From NCBI GenBank assembly GCA_014381385.1, contig JACNLR010000110.1, forward strand, positions 1 to 25,474: 25,474 bases of DNA. Reading direction: 5' to 3'. The notes beneath the pieces were generated by a model that saw only the letters and a list, made by a program, of their open reading frames with translations, made no database searches and was not told the DNA's origin. Positions 1 through 6,670 of this stretch are shown here, in pieces; position 1 is the first letter of the stretch; every line of letters starts with the position of its first letter. Made by a program: the position numbers and the translations under genes. This DNA is from Planctomycetota bacterium (GTDB taxonomy: Bacteria > Planctomycetota > Phycisphaerae > Phycisphaerales > SM1A02).

Positions 1-6
1 TCTGCA

Positions 7-70
7 AGGGCCGAGGACTCTTCCTCAAGTCGGTTGGACGAAATGTCCAGCCAACCTTCCTTTTGGCCCT
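7..70 (+). ncRNA. possible 3' part of a structured RNA (three-way-junction fold)
   Basis: By eye the stretch can fold as an outer stem AGGGCC (7-12) with GGCCCT (65-70) enclosing two hairpins: GAGGA (13-17) with TCCTC (22-26), and GGTTGG (32-37) with CCAACC (51-56). The second hairpin has an alternative inner GGAC/GTCC pairing. A terminator-like hairpin follows immediately, so this could be the 3' end of a non-coding RNA or a structured 3' UTR transcribed rightwards. No known RNA family was recognised. A partial reading frame ending in TGA at 76-78 also crosses the region, so a protein C-terminus is an equally open alternative. Confidence 0.25.
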
Positions 71-74
71 CGGC

Positions 75-106
75 ATGACCCACCACATGCCGCGGGTCAT
101 TTTTTT
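75..106 (+). terminator. probable rho-independent terminator
   Basis: The 7-bp inverted repeat ATGACCC (75-81) / GGGTCAT (94-100) runs directly into seven T residues (100-106), the usual layout of an intrinsic terminator for rightward transcription. An alternative hairpin GGCATG (72-77) / CATGCC (86-91) would compete with it. The loop is 12 nt, so stability is moderate. It would end a transcript entering from left of the window, whether a structured RNA or a CDS stopping at 76-78. Confidence 0.45.
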
Positions 107-111
107 CCCCA

Positions 112-224
112 CCATTTTCTCCTCTGAGACTTTTATTAGCCCAATAATCGCCTCTGAGACTTTTATTGGCTCAAAAATAGCCTTTTACACTTTTTTTAAA
201 TAAAAGTCTCAGAGGAGAAAATGG
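112..224. repeat. perfect 26-bp inverted repeat with an extra internal 17-bp copy
   Basis: Positions 112-137 and 199-224 are exact reverse complements over 26 bp, separated by 61 bp. The 17-mer CCTCTGAGACTTTTATT inside the left arm (121-137) recurs directly at 151-167, a 30-bp period; the match extends to 19 of 20 bases over 121-140 and 151-170. Either direct copy could therefore pair with the right arm, giving two alternative long hairpins. No T-tract follows on either strand, so this is not a simple terminator. No target-site duplication is visible at the ends, although the 113-bp size with terminal inverted repeats resembles a MITE or palindromic repeat element. No other copy was seen in the window. 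Confidence 0.8.
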
Positions 225-249
225 AAGGAGAAAATGTGAGGAGAAAATG
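214..249 (+). repeat. three GGAGAAAATG units beside csrA
   Basis: The decamer GGAGAAAATG occurs at 214-223, 228-237 and 240-249, and its reverse complement at 113-122. A rightward transcript would carry four GGA triplets (214, 223, 227, 240) in an A-rich context. Each unit also looks like a Shine-Dalgarno sequence next to an ATG, but the frames opened are very short: the ATG at 221 gives 11 codons, the one at 234 stops at once, and the one at 247 gives 8. The block lies just beyond the csrA stop codon. Confidence 0.6.
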
Positions 250-261
250 GGGGTGAAAATA

Positions 262-480
262 TTATTCTGTTGATGCGGGGCGGATTTTTCCAGCGATTGC
301 TGGGCCAGTTTTTGCAATCTCGGCGGCTACTTCACGCCTGTGCACGGCTATCTCACGAGGGAAATCGAGTGCAATTCGGACCCGATCGCCCTTTATGGTT
401 GCAATGCGGACAACACCAATTGGATTCGCAGGGTCACCAATAACTACTTCTTCGCCTTCTCTTCTTGTAATTACCAGCAT
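262..480 (-). CDS. csrA: carbon storage regulator CsrA
   Basis: A 72-aa CsrA/RsmA-family RNA-binding protein, a small dimer that binds GGA motifs in mRNA leaders and changes translation or stability. The sequence opens with the family signature MLVITRREGEEVVIGD. It continues through the beta strands (VVRIATIKGDRVRIALDFP) to the conserved REIAVHRREV segment holding the RNA-contacting arginine region. The start at 480 is chosen because AGGAGG lies 8 nt upstream (489-494) and the protein begins exactly where CsrA normally begins; a longer frame from 558 would add 26 unrelated residues. The C-terminal tail (KTGPAIAGKIRPASTE) is slightly longer than minimal CsrA. It stands as a single gene; nfu lies upstream on the same strand after a 168-nt gap. 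Confidence 0.96.
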   Translation of the reverse strand: MLVITRREGEEVVIGDPANPIGVVRIATIKGDRVRIALDFPREIAVHRREVAAEIAKTGPAIAGKIRPASTE

Positions 481-488
481 TTTGCGAG

Positions 489-535
489 CCTCCTGTCGCC
501 ACTTCCTAATAAGAAACATCGCGCAGCCTGCGCGA
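489..535 (-). promoter_or_regulatory. csrA leader: hairpin plus two GGA motifs, one in the ribosome binding site
   Basis: On the csrA strand the leader holds a perfect 7-bp hairpin, TCGCGCA / TGCGCGA with a 3-nt loop (519-535). It is followed by TTAGGAAG and then ACAGGAGG, which is the ribosome binding site (489-494). ACAGGA matches the core of known CsrA target sites, so translational autorepression is plausible from family knowledge. Binding itself is inference. Confidence 0.35.
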
Positions 536-576
536 ACCACCAAGGAACATAGTAACAAAACTAAGGAGGAAGTGCG

Positions 577-604
577 AATTTAAAACAAAAATTAGTAGTT
601 ACAA
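577..604 (-). promoter_or_regulatory. candidate sigma70-like promoter for csrA
   Basis: On the minus strand TTGTAA (599-604) and TAAATT (577-582) are separated by 16 bp, a passable -35/-10 pair about 100 nt upstream of the csrA start. The region is AT-rich relative to flanking genes. The match is imperfect and planctomycete promoter consensus is poorly defined, so this is only a candidate. Confidence 0.25.
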
Positions 605-648
605 CCCTTTGCGTGCCAGCAAGTTGCGTATCAGGGGTAATACGGCGG

Positions 649-906
649 TTATTCTACAGCTTCAACCGAAGTAACAGCATCTATTCTATTTTTCAACGTC
701 GTTTCGATGGTTGATTGGAGCGTCATATCCAGCGATGGACAGCCGATGCATGCACCTAAAAATCGAATAGAAACCACACCCTTGGTATTCACTGAAACAA
801 GTTCTAGGTCTCCACCGTCAGCTTGGATCGAAGGACGAATCAATTCCACAACCTCATATACCTCTTTAAAGATTGCTGATGTAGATGAACTGTCATTGCT
901 TGCCAT
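649..906 (-). CDS. NifU C-terminal domain (Nfu-type) Fe-S scaffold protein
   Basis: This 85-aa protein consists of one Nfu domain. The family hallmarks are visible: IRPSIQADGGDLELVSV (about residues 23-39), VSIRFLGACIGCPSLDMTL with the CxxC pair Cys53 and Cys56, and a C-terminal helix IETTLKNRIDAV. Nfu domains dimerise through these cysteines to hold a 4Fe-4S cluster for transfer to target enzymes. The protein is a stand-alone domain, without the NifU N-terminal scaffold or the degenerate A-type domain of NfuA. The ATG at 906 has no strong Shine-Dalgarno sequence. It is divergent from the lipoprotein gene at 963 with 56 nt between starts. Nothing links it directly to the desulfurase at 15417-16586 except shared Fe-S chemistry. 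Confidence 0.92.
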   Translation of the reverse strand: MASNDSSSTSAIFKEVYEVVELIRPSIQADGGDLELVSVNTKGVVSIRFLGACIGCPSLDMTLQSTIETTLKNRIDAVTSVEAVE

Positions 907-962
907 ATTGTTAAATAGTACGGGGAACTCGTTTTCTCCGCTAGCACCTGTACACTGTAAAT

Positions 963-2381
963 ATGTACCGATTATCTATTTTACTATTTGTTATTTTATT
1001 TTCATCCGCATGTAGTGGACCAACGATGCGTAACCCAAGTGCGTCTCTTAAAGAAATTGGTAAATCTCCAAGTCAGCATATTAGGGCGATGGAGTTACTC
1101 GATAGCCATGTGGGTATTGACAACAGCTCGTATAAGAAACAACTACAACGTATGCTTTGGGTGCCGGGCTACACGATCGAAGCACGAGAAGCTGCACTGC
1201 AGCGACTTTGGAATGCCGACCAATCGGGAACTATCCGAATAATTAGGCAGCAACTTGCAAGAATAAACAACTGGTCTTGGCTCACTTCGTTGTGTGTTTG
1301 GATTGCGGAAATGGAAATCGTGGAACTTGACGAAGCACTTATCAGTTCATGGGCTAACCCAACTGTCCTCGTGCAGTCAGAGAATGATCGACCTGAGTAT
1401 TTGGCTCTTGCGAAAATGCATGGCGAAGAAGGAATTGCTGATCTTATTTTTGAATCAATGTTACATGCAAACAAATCTTGGAAGCAAGGGTATCGAACAC
1501 GATGCTGGGAATTACTTCACCGCTTGCATCAGCGAGAACGATTACTTCTCTTGCTTGAACAAACAGAATTTGCCGAAGATGACACATTTTTTCTTGACCT
1601 GCAACGCACTGCTAGAGAACTCGGGGTAGTTCCGCATCGAAGAGAAGAAATTCTTTGGATTCGTGAATTGTCAAAGCCAGTATACGATTCCTTTTGGCAC
1701 GAAGCAGTCCAAGCTCTCGCTAAACTCGATCAAACACGTCGGAACGCAATCGAGATGCGTGATATTCCAATCGCAGTGTCTCTACAACGCCACGGCGGCA
1801 AAAATGCTTTCGATAGGTCTACACATACTATATTGAATACTGTAGAAAAAACTACAAAAAACCAACCACATTATGCGGAAACTGAAGGTGGTGGATTGTA
1901 CAACGCGCAAAGTGAAAATCTAAAAACACATCGAAGTGTGTTAACTTGGGGAGATGCAGTTACACTTGAAATGTTACTAGCCGCAATGAAGGTTCCTGAA
2001 GTAAAGGCGCATCTATTCGATTATGCGAATCGAGATTACCTCGATAAATCCACAGAGTACGGCGGGGTAATTGCACTTGATAAAAAGGGAAGATTTGAAA
2101 TCCTAGAATTTGAACCGAAGATCCGCACGCATGACCGCAGGTTTAACGCCTCGCAAGATATGTTTGATGCTGCATACACCGCATTGTTTCACTTTCATTT
2201 TCATGCGCAAAAATTACGAAACGGAGACCACGCTGGACCTGGAATAGGCGATAAAAACTACGCAGACAACACACGCGCGAACTGTCTTGTCTTTACCTAC
2301 ATAAATGAAGAAACATTAAACGTTGACTACTATCGTCACGGTGGTGTGGTTATTGATGTAGGTACGATCTCTAAGCCATGA
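963..2381 (+). CDS. predicted lipoprotein, possible JAMM/JAB-like metal-binding C-terminal domain
   Basis: A 472-aa protein not assigned to a named family. Residues 1-16 form a hydrophobic signal ending SSA before Cys17, a weak type II lipobox, so export and lipidation are likely. Residues about 30-270 are mostly alpha-helical, charged and repeat-like. The C-terminal part (about 360-468) has an ordered set of residues reminiscent of a JAMM/MPN+ metalloprotease: Glu365 in TEYGGVI, the histidine cluster FHFHFH (His410, 412, 414), then HAGPGIGD with Asp430, and a closing strand LNVDYYRHGGVVIDVG. The usual JAMM serine is replaced by glycine if this reading is right. This is motif inference, not homology shown. 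No clear ribosome binding site precedes the ATG. The stop overlaps the next gene's ATG (ATGA at 2378-2381), so translation is probably coupled to the M48 protease. Confidence 0.75.
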   Translation: MYRLSILLFVILFSSACSGPTMRNPSASLKEIGKSPSQHIRAMELLDSHVGIDNSSYKKQLQRMLWVPGYTIEAREAALQRLWNADQSGTIRIIRQQLARINNWSWLTSLCVWIAEMEIVELDEALISSWANPTVLVQSENDRPEYLALAKMHGEEGIADLIFESMLHANKSWKQGYRTRCWELLHRLHQRERLLLLLEQTEFAEDDTFFLDLQRTARELGVVPHRREEILWIRELSKPVYDSFWHEAVQALAKLDQTRRNAIEMRDIPIAVSLQRHGGKNAFDRSTHTILNTVEKTTKNQPHYAETEGGGLYNAQSENLKTHRSVLTWGDAVTLEMLLAAMKVPEVKAHLFDYANRDYLDKSTEYGGVIALDKKGRFEILEFEPKIRTHDRRFNASQDMFDAAYTALFHFHFHAQKLRNGDHAGPGIGDKNYADNTRANCLVFTYINEETLNVDYYRHGGVVIDVGTISKP

Positions 2382-3595
2382 TAAGACCAATCTCTTTATT
2401 CTTACTTCTACTCCTTATAGTTGGAAATCGAGAAGCGGCGCAAAATGTTCAACCCAATTCGTACTGGTTGCTTTTTTTGTTATGTGTTTGCCCTGCAGTT
2501 GCAGTCCTTATTGCAATAATTGCAAGCAACACGAAAACATCGCAGTTATTGTCTACGATTGTAATTCTGATTTCGTGGTGTATCGCAATATATTCGTTTC
2601 AGTGGACTTCCGTAGTTCGAAACTTGACGCAAGATGTAGTTATCGTTGATGAGGCGCTGATTTTGATTCCTCCAATCTTTTGGCTTTGCATTTTATGGTG
2701 GTGTACTTCGCCAATTACAAACAGAACTTCATGGGTATCGTATCGATTACGATTAGACATTCTCCTTTTGTTTGTGCCAGTATTTTTCTTGCTCGTTATC
2801 TCTGAGGTTTCGTCAAAATACGGAACACCAAAAGAATACATAGAGTTGATTGAATTGGCTGCATTAGTAGCGCTGCTCGGGCTGGCACCATTTTTGATTG
2901 CAAAAATCTTGCCTGCTAAAGAAATACAAAACTACGAACTTAGATCTTCTATTGGCGAGGTGGGTCGAAGGGCAGGGGTTCATCGCTCGAATGTACTTGT
3001 TTGGAATACGCACGGTAGAATTATGAACGCACTAGCAATTGGAATAATTCTCCAACCTAAAACTATTGTGTTGACAGATAAACTCATTGCGAACCTAACA
3101 CCAACGGAATTACTCGCTGTAATTACGCATGAGTTTGGGCACCATAAGTATTGGCACATTCCGTTCCTTATTCTTACGGCGGTTACAACTTTGATTTGCT
3201 CTTCTCGAATATTTATGTTCATGGGTTTTGATATGAGTAGTGAGTTTATTTTTATGGCGGAGTTAGTCGTTATGACAGCCGCCATTGTTTTTGTTTCGAA
3301 GCAATTTGAAAGACAGGCAGATGCGTACACTGCAATCGACATGTCAAAAATGGAAAATTCTGATTGCATTACGACAAACGCAGCTCAAGCGATGTCGCAA
3401 GCACTTGGCACAATTGCCGAATCTCAACATATAGCACTGGATAGAAACGACCCACTGCACGGTTCAATCCAAAAAAGGCAAGAGTACTTACATGCACTTG
3501 TTGGCTACAAACTGGCCGAAATCCCGATTAATACAAAAGTGAAATGGATTAAAATTACGATTCTAGTAAGTTTGTTTCTTGGAATAGTGCTATGA
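2378..3595 (+). CDS. M48-family integral membrane metalloprotease
   Basis: This 405-aa protein has several hydrophobic segments (about residues 5-17, 29-49, 55-75, 92-109, 127-142, 157-177, 259-278, 291-308 and 390-405). The zinc protease motif HEFGH is at 251-255, preceded by the typical LTPTELLAVIT helix. The third zinc ligand is Glu311 in the FERQADAY segment, matching the ExxxD pattern of M48 (HtpX/Ste24/BepA) peptidases. The segment VWNTHGRIMNALAIG upstream matches the substrate-cleft strand region of M48 enzymes. A likely role is quality control or processing of membrane or envelope proteins. It overlaps the upstream lipoprotein gene and the downstream dapF-like gene by 4 nt each (ATGA), suggesting one coupled operon. 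The exact subfamily and substrate are unknown. Confidence 0.9.
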   Translation: MIRPISLFLLLLLIVGNREAAQNVQPNSYWLLFLLCVCPAVAVLIAIIASNTKTSQLLSTIVILISWCIAIYSFQWTSVVRNLTQDVVIVDEALILIPPIFWLCILWWCTSPITNRTSWVSYRLRLDILLLFVPVFFLLVISEVSSKYGTPKEYIELIELAALVALLGLAPFLIAKILPAKEIQNYELRSSIGEVGRRAGVHRSNVLVWNTHGRIMNALAIGIILQPKTIVLTDKLIANLTPTELLAVITHEFGHHKYWHIPFLILTAVTTLICSSRIFMFMGFDMSSEFIFMAELVVMTAAIVFVSKQFERQADAYTAIDMSKMENSDCITTNAAQAMSQALGTIAESQHIALDRNDPLHGSIQKRQEYLHALVGYKLAEIPINTKVKWIKITILVSLFLGIVL

Positions 3596-4308
3596 CTGCA
3601 ATGCAAGATGTTCGAATGCATGGTGCAAGCAACCGATTTCTAATCCACTTTGGCCAAGGCGACGTTCAACAACTTCTTTCAAGACTCGGTGACGCAGACG
3701 GCCTTCTGCTTGTGGAACAAGACCAAGAAGTCGATGCAACGATGCGTATTATTAATGCAGATGGAAGTGAAGCAAAACAGTGCGGTAATGGAATCCGATG
3801 TGTTGCGCTCCACCTTCTCAAAAGCAAGCTCGTAGACGGCAACACAGTTACTATTCGTACGCTTGCGGGGGTAAGCAAATGTGAAGTCAGTGAATCGTCC
3901 AACGAAGTTGCGGTGACACTGTGCGTTCCTACCAAAGAAACAGTTTCTTTTACTTCAATACCCGAGTTGACGCTTGTCGATATGGGTAATCAAAACGCCG
4001 TGCTCTGGGTGGAAGAAGACCCACTGAAAGTTCGCGAAACTATGGGAGAGCAAATAGCAACGCATAAAACCTTCACCGATGGTATGAATGTGCATATTGC
4101 TCGTCGAGACGGCGCGCAATATGCAACATGCGCATCCTACGAACGTGGTGTTGGAAATACGCACGCCTCTGGAACTGGCGGCGCTGCAGTTTTTGTTGCG
4201 TCCGGAGTTCAAGGGCCGTTTTATGTTTCAAGCGTAGGGGGAACACTCACTTTTTCATATAACGAAAAGGGTGAAGTTGTTATGGCTGGCCCTGCGTGCT
4301 ACGAGTGA
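3592..4308 (+). CDS. dapF: diaminopimelate epimerase-like protein lacking the second catalytic cysteine
   Basis: This is a DapF-fold protein of 238 aa, somewhat shorter than the usual roughly 275. The first active-site loop is intact: NADGSEAKQCGNGIRC with Cys64. Substrate-binding positions Asn14, Asn55, Asn133, Asn166 (GMNV) and Glu184-Arg185 are also present. The second loop reads ERGVGNTHASGTGG, so Ser193 occupies the place of the second catalytic cysteine. The normally conserved GNPH is GNQN, losing the histidine. DapF needs two cysteines to interconvert LL- and meso-diaminopimelate in lysine and peptidoglycan synthesis, so normal epimerase activity is doubtful. The frame is intact and the start overlaps the M48 stop (ATGA). 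Its 3' end overlaps tilS by 10 nt, convergently. It could be a divergent epimerase, a relative with elimination chemistry, or a binding protein. Confidence 0.85.
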   Translation: MTAMQDVRMHGASNRFLIHFGQGDVQQLLSRLGDADGLLLVEQDQEVDATMRIINADGSEAKQCGNGIRCVALHLLKSKLVDGNTVTIRTLAGVSKCEVSESSNEVAVTLCVPTKETVSFTSIPELTLVDMGNQNAVLWVEEDPLKVRETMGEQIATHKTFTDGMNVHIARRDGAQYATCASYERGVGNTHASGTGGAAVFVASGVQGPFYVSSVGGTLTFSYNEKGEVVMAGPACYE

Positions 4309-5252
4309 TGTACAACGACGTCTTTGACGGTGATTGTTGCGAGCCACCCATTTTTGCACTGAAATGTTCTAGGTTGTGTACTTTTATCAACGACTGCTTC
4401 TGAGATAGATTGAATCGTTTCGTACGTTGCGTTATCGCCAATAGCAAGGTGCAGCGCTGCGTCTATGAGTGGAGCAGGGAGTTTTGCAAGAGCGCTTCTA
4501 TTCCACGTGTTTCCATTTGGAATGGACTCTTCAAATACATCTGCTGCTGCATGTAAAATCGTAGAAGCATTTGCAGCATGTTTGTCTGCAGATGTCCAGA
4601 TTTCGCGAATAATAGGAATGACATCCGCTCGCAGTCTACCCCTTGGAGTTGAAAGGTCGACGTTTGTTGGATCATCGCACCAGAGCACGTCTGCATCTTT
4701 GCAAATCGAAATGAGTTCACTTTTCTTAACATGCAACAATGGGCGATGGAGGTTTATATCCTTACATAAAGGGCGCACCTCGGCGATTCCAGAAAGTTTT
4801 CGTATGCCGCCGCCTCTACAAAGTGCCATGAGCATAGTTTCGAGTTGGTCCTCTGCGTGGTGTGCAACGGCGACGCACGGATAGTTAATTTCGCGAGCAA
4901 TTTCTGTTAGTGCGTTGTACCGTTGGGCTCTTGCTCCGGCAGCAATACTACCGTTTATAGGCGAAACTGTTATGCGCCTTGATTCGCAGCGAACACCAAT
5001 GCGTTCGCACAGTTGCTCGACCATCATTTGTTCTTCGTCAGCTTCTTTGCGAAGTGTATGGTTGATATGTGCAGCAACAACCGAAACATCAGATGATTCT
5101 TGAAGTGCAACGGAAGCAGTAAGAAGCAAAAGTGCTACTGAATCTGCGCCACCGCTTACGCCCACAACTACATTTTGGTTACCGATGGCCTTCCGTACAG
5201 TTGCGACAAGTGGATGTCTACGAACTTGGATCGGTATTTCTTGCTTGCTCAT
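4299..5252 (-). CDS. tilS: tRNA(Ile)-lysidine synthase TilS
   Basis: TilS, 317 aa, ATP-dependently converts C34 of tRNA-Ile(CAU) to lysidine so that it reads AUA. Seen directly are the PP-loop SGGADS (residues 33-38), HINHTLR (62-68), HHAEDQLETMLMALCRGGGIRKLSG (131-155) and a region matching the CDDPTN / RGRLR motif (192-208). It lacks much of the C-terminal domain of the 432-aa E. coli enzyme, like many short bacterial TilS. The start at 5252 is chosen because it overlaps the serS stop as ATGA and puts the N-terminus near the PP-loop; a longer frame from 5315 only re-reads the serS 3' end. It is the last gene of the minus-strand run. Confidence 0.94.
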   Translation of the reverse strand: MSKQEIPIQVRRHPLVATVRKAIGNQNVVVGVSGGADSVALLLLTASVALQESSDVSVVAAHINHTLRKEADEEQMMVEQLCERIGVRCESRRITVSPINGSIAAGARAQRYNALTEIAREINYPCVAVAHHAEDQLETMLMALCRGGGIRKLSGIAEVRPLCKDINLHRPLLHVKKSELISICKDADVLWCDDPTNVDLSTPRGRLRADVIPIIREIWTSADKHAANASTILHAAADVFEESIPNGNTWNRSALAKLPAPLIDAALHLAIGDNATYETIQSISEAVVDKSTQPRTFQCKNGWLATITVKDVVVHHS

Positions 5253-6670
5253 GTGTTCGCTGTTGCAGTGCAAGGTGACAACACCTTCATTCCATTCATA
5301 TAAGGTTGTAAGCACTCTGGAATTTCTATAGAACCATCTTTTTGTTGATGTATTTCAAGAAGCGGAATCAGAATTCTTGGACTTGCAAGAACTGTGTTAT
5401 TGAGTGAGTGCGCAATCACAGTGTTCCCATCGCCGTCGCGGTATCGCATATTTAATCTGCGGCATTGATAATCGTAGAGCCTCGACGCTGAGTGCGTTTC
5501 CCCCCAATCGCCTGCGGGTTTGCCATCTGAATCGAGTTCGCCACGGCAGGGCATCCAACATTCAATGTCTATCATGTCAGCATTCTTAGCACCCAAATCC
5601 GCTGTGCAACACTGCAAAAGTCGGTAGGGGAGCCCAAGTTTTTGAAGGAGTTCTTCGACGATATCTAGCATGAAGGAGTGCCATCTTCGGCTTTCATCTT
5701 CATCGGCTTTGCAAATGATTATCTGTTCGACCTTATCAAACTGGTGAATGCGATATAAGCCAGCGGTGTCGCGACCAGCAGCACCAGCTTCGCGTCTAAA
5801 ACATGTTGACACCGTCGCCATTTTTATGGGTAGTTGATCGTTTTGCAAAATTTCATCAGCGTACATACCCATCAAGCCTACTTCGCCGGTTCCTGCAAGG
5901 TACAAATCGTGCCCCGCGCCGCGTTTTGATTCTTCAATGTGGTACGCCTGGTCGCGCCCAGTTGGAAAGAATCCCGTGCCTACCATGCATTCCTCGCGCA
6001 GTATGACAGGAACAGACATCGGCTTAAAGCCGTGCTCATTCGTAATAAAATCAAATGCAAATCGCAGCATCGCTTGGTGTATGCGCATTCCATTCCCTGT
6101 CATCATGTAATGACGAGTTCCCGACATTTTTACGCCACGTTCGAAGTCAGCAAGTTCTAAATCTTTGACGAGTGCGAGGTGGTCTTGGGGTTCAAAGCCT
6201 CGATTTTCCGCAAATGTTTTGGAGAGATCGTAGCCATCTGGTGCCCAAGTTCGCAGTTGCACATTATCTTCAGCACTCTTGCCTTTTGGAACGTCATTGT
6301 CAGGTGGCTGTGGAATGTGCAAAAGGAGTTCATTCCACTCGGGGGTAATGGCAGCTATATCATCGTCGAATTGTTTTATTTGATTTTTTAATGCGCTAGG
6401 TTTAGATTCAAGTTCTGAAAGTTGCATTCCTATTTCAGCACAATCTTTTTCACTAGCGCTTTTGAGCTGCCCCTTTAGTTTTCCGATTTGCGGACCAATT
6501 TCTTTGGAAATCTTTTTTTGCTCAGCGCGTAGATCTTCTCTTTGCTTTGTACAAAGTCTTCGTTTCTCGTCGAGTTCAAGTAATTTTGCAACATCGATGC
6601 ATATGTTTTTATCAGCGGCGCCATCAATATACCGTTGCGGATTTTCTCGAAGTTGTTTGATGTCAATCAT
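5249..6670 (-). CDS. serS: seryl-tRNA synthetase SerRS
   Basis: A 473-aa class II synthetase charging tRNA-Ser. The N-terminal long coiled-coil arm spans about residues 30-110 (charged heptads LLELDEKRRLC to LKNQIKQFDDDI). The catalytic core shows LAGTGEVGLMGMYADEIL (258-275), motif 2 FRREAGAAGRDTAGLYRIHQF (291-311), then DIECWMP and ETHSASRLYDYQCRRLNMRYR (391-411). Motif 3 is HSLNNTVLASPRILIPLLE (421-439), with its arginine kept but with NNTVLASPR where the common bacterial form is NGSGLAVGR. The DGSIEIPECLQPYM tail is typical. The ATG overlaps the nadK stop as ATGA and its stop overlaps the tilS start the same way, so nadK-serS-tilS are probably co-translated from one mRNA. Confidence 0.97.
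   Translation of the reverse strand: MIDIKQLRENPQRYIDGAADKNICIDVAKLLELDEKRRLCTKQREDLRAEQKKISKEIGPQIGKLKGQLKSASEKDCAEIGMQLSELESKPSALKNQIKQFDDDIAAITPEWNELLLHIPQPPDNDVPKGKSAEDNVQLRTWAPDGYDLSKTFAENRGFEPQDHLALVKDLELADFERGVKMSGTRHYMMTGNGMRIHQAMLRFAFDFITNEHGFKPMSVPVILREECMVGTGFFPTGRDQAYHIEESKRGAGHDLYLAGTGEVGLMGMYADEILQNDQLPIKMATVSTCFRREAGAAGRDTAGLYRIHQFDKVEQIIICKADEDESRRWHSFMLDIVEELLQKLGLPYRLLQCCTADLGAKNADMIDIECWMPCRGELDSDGKPAGDWGETHSASRLYDYQCRRLNMRYRDGDGNTVIAHSLNNTVLASPRILIPLLEIHQQKDGSIEIPECLQPYMNGMKVLSPCTATANT

Noticed and set aside
121..170. Two direct repeats with 30-bp spacing as a mini CRISPR array
   Set aside because: Only two copies, an intervening piece of 13 bp and no cas genes; better explained as part of the inverted-repeat block.
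3..203. Open frame across the repeat region as a coding gene tail
   Set aside because: No start inside the window, low-complexity translation over the repeats and a terminator hairpin in its middle; not supportable as a CDS.
112..224. MITE or insertion-sequence remnant
   Set aside because: Inverted ends fit, but no target-site duplication and no second copy in the window; kept only as a repeat.
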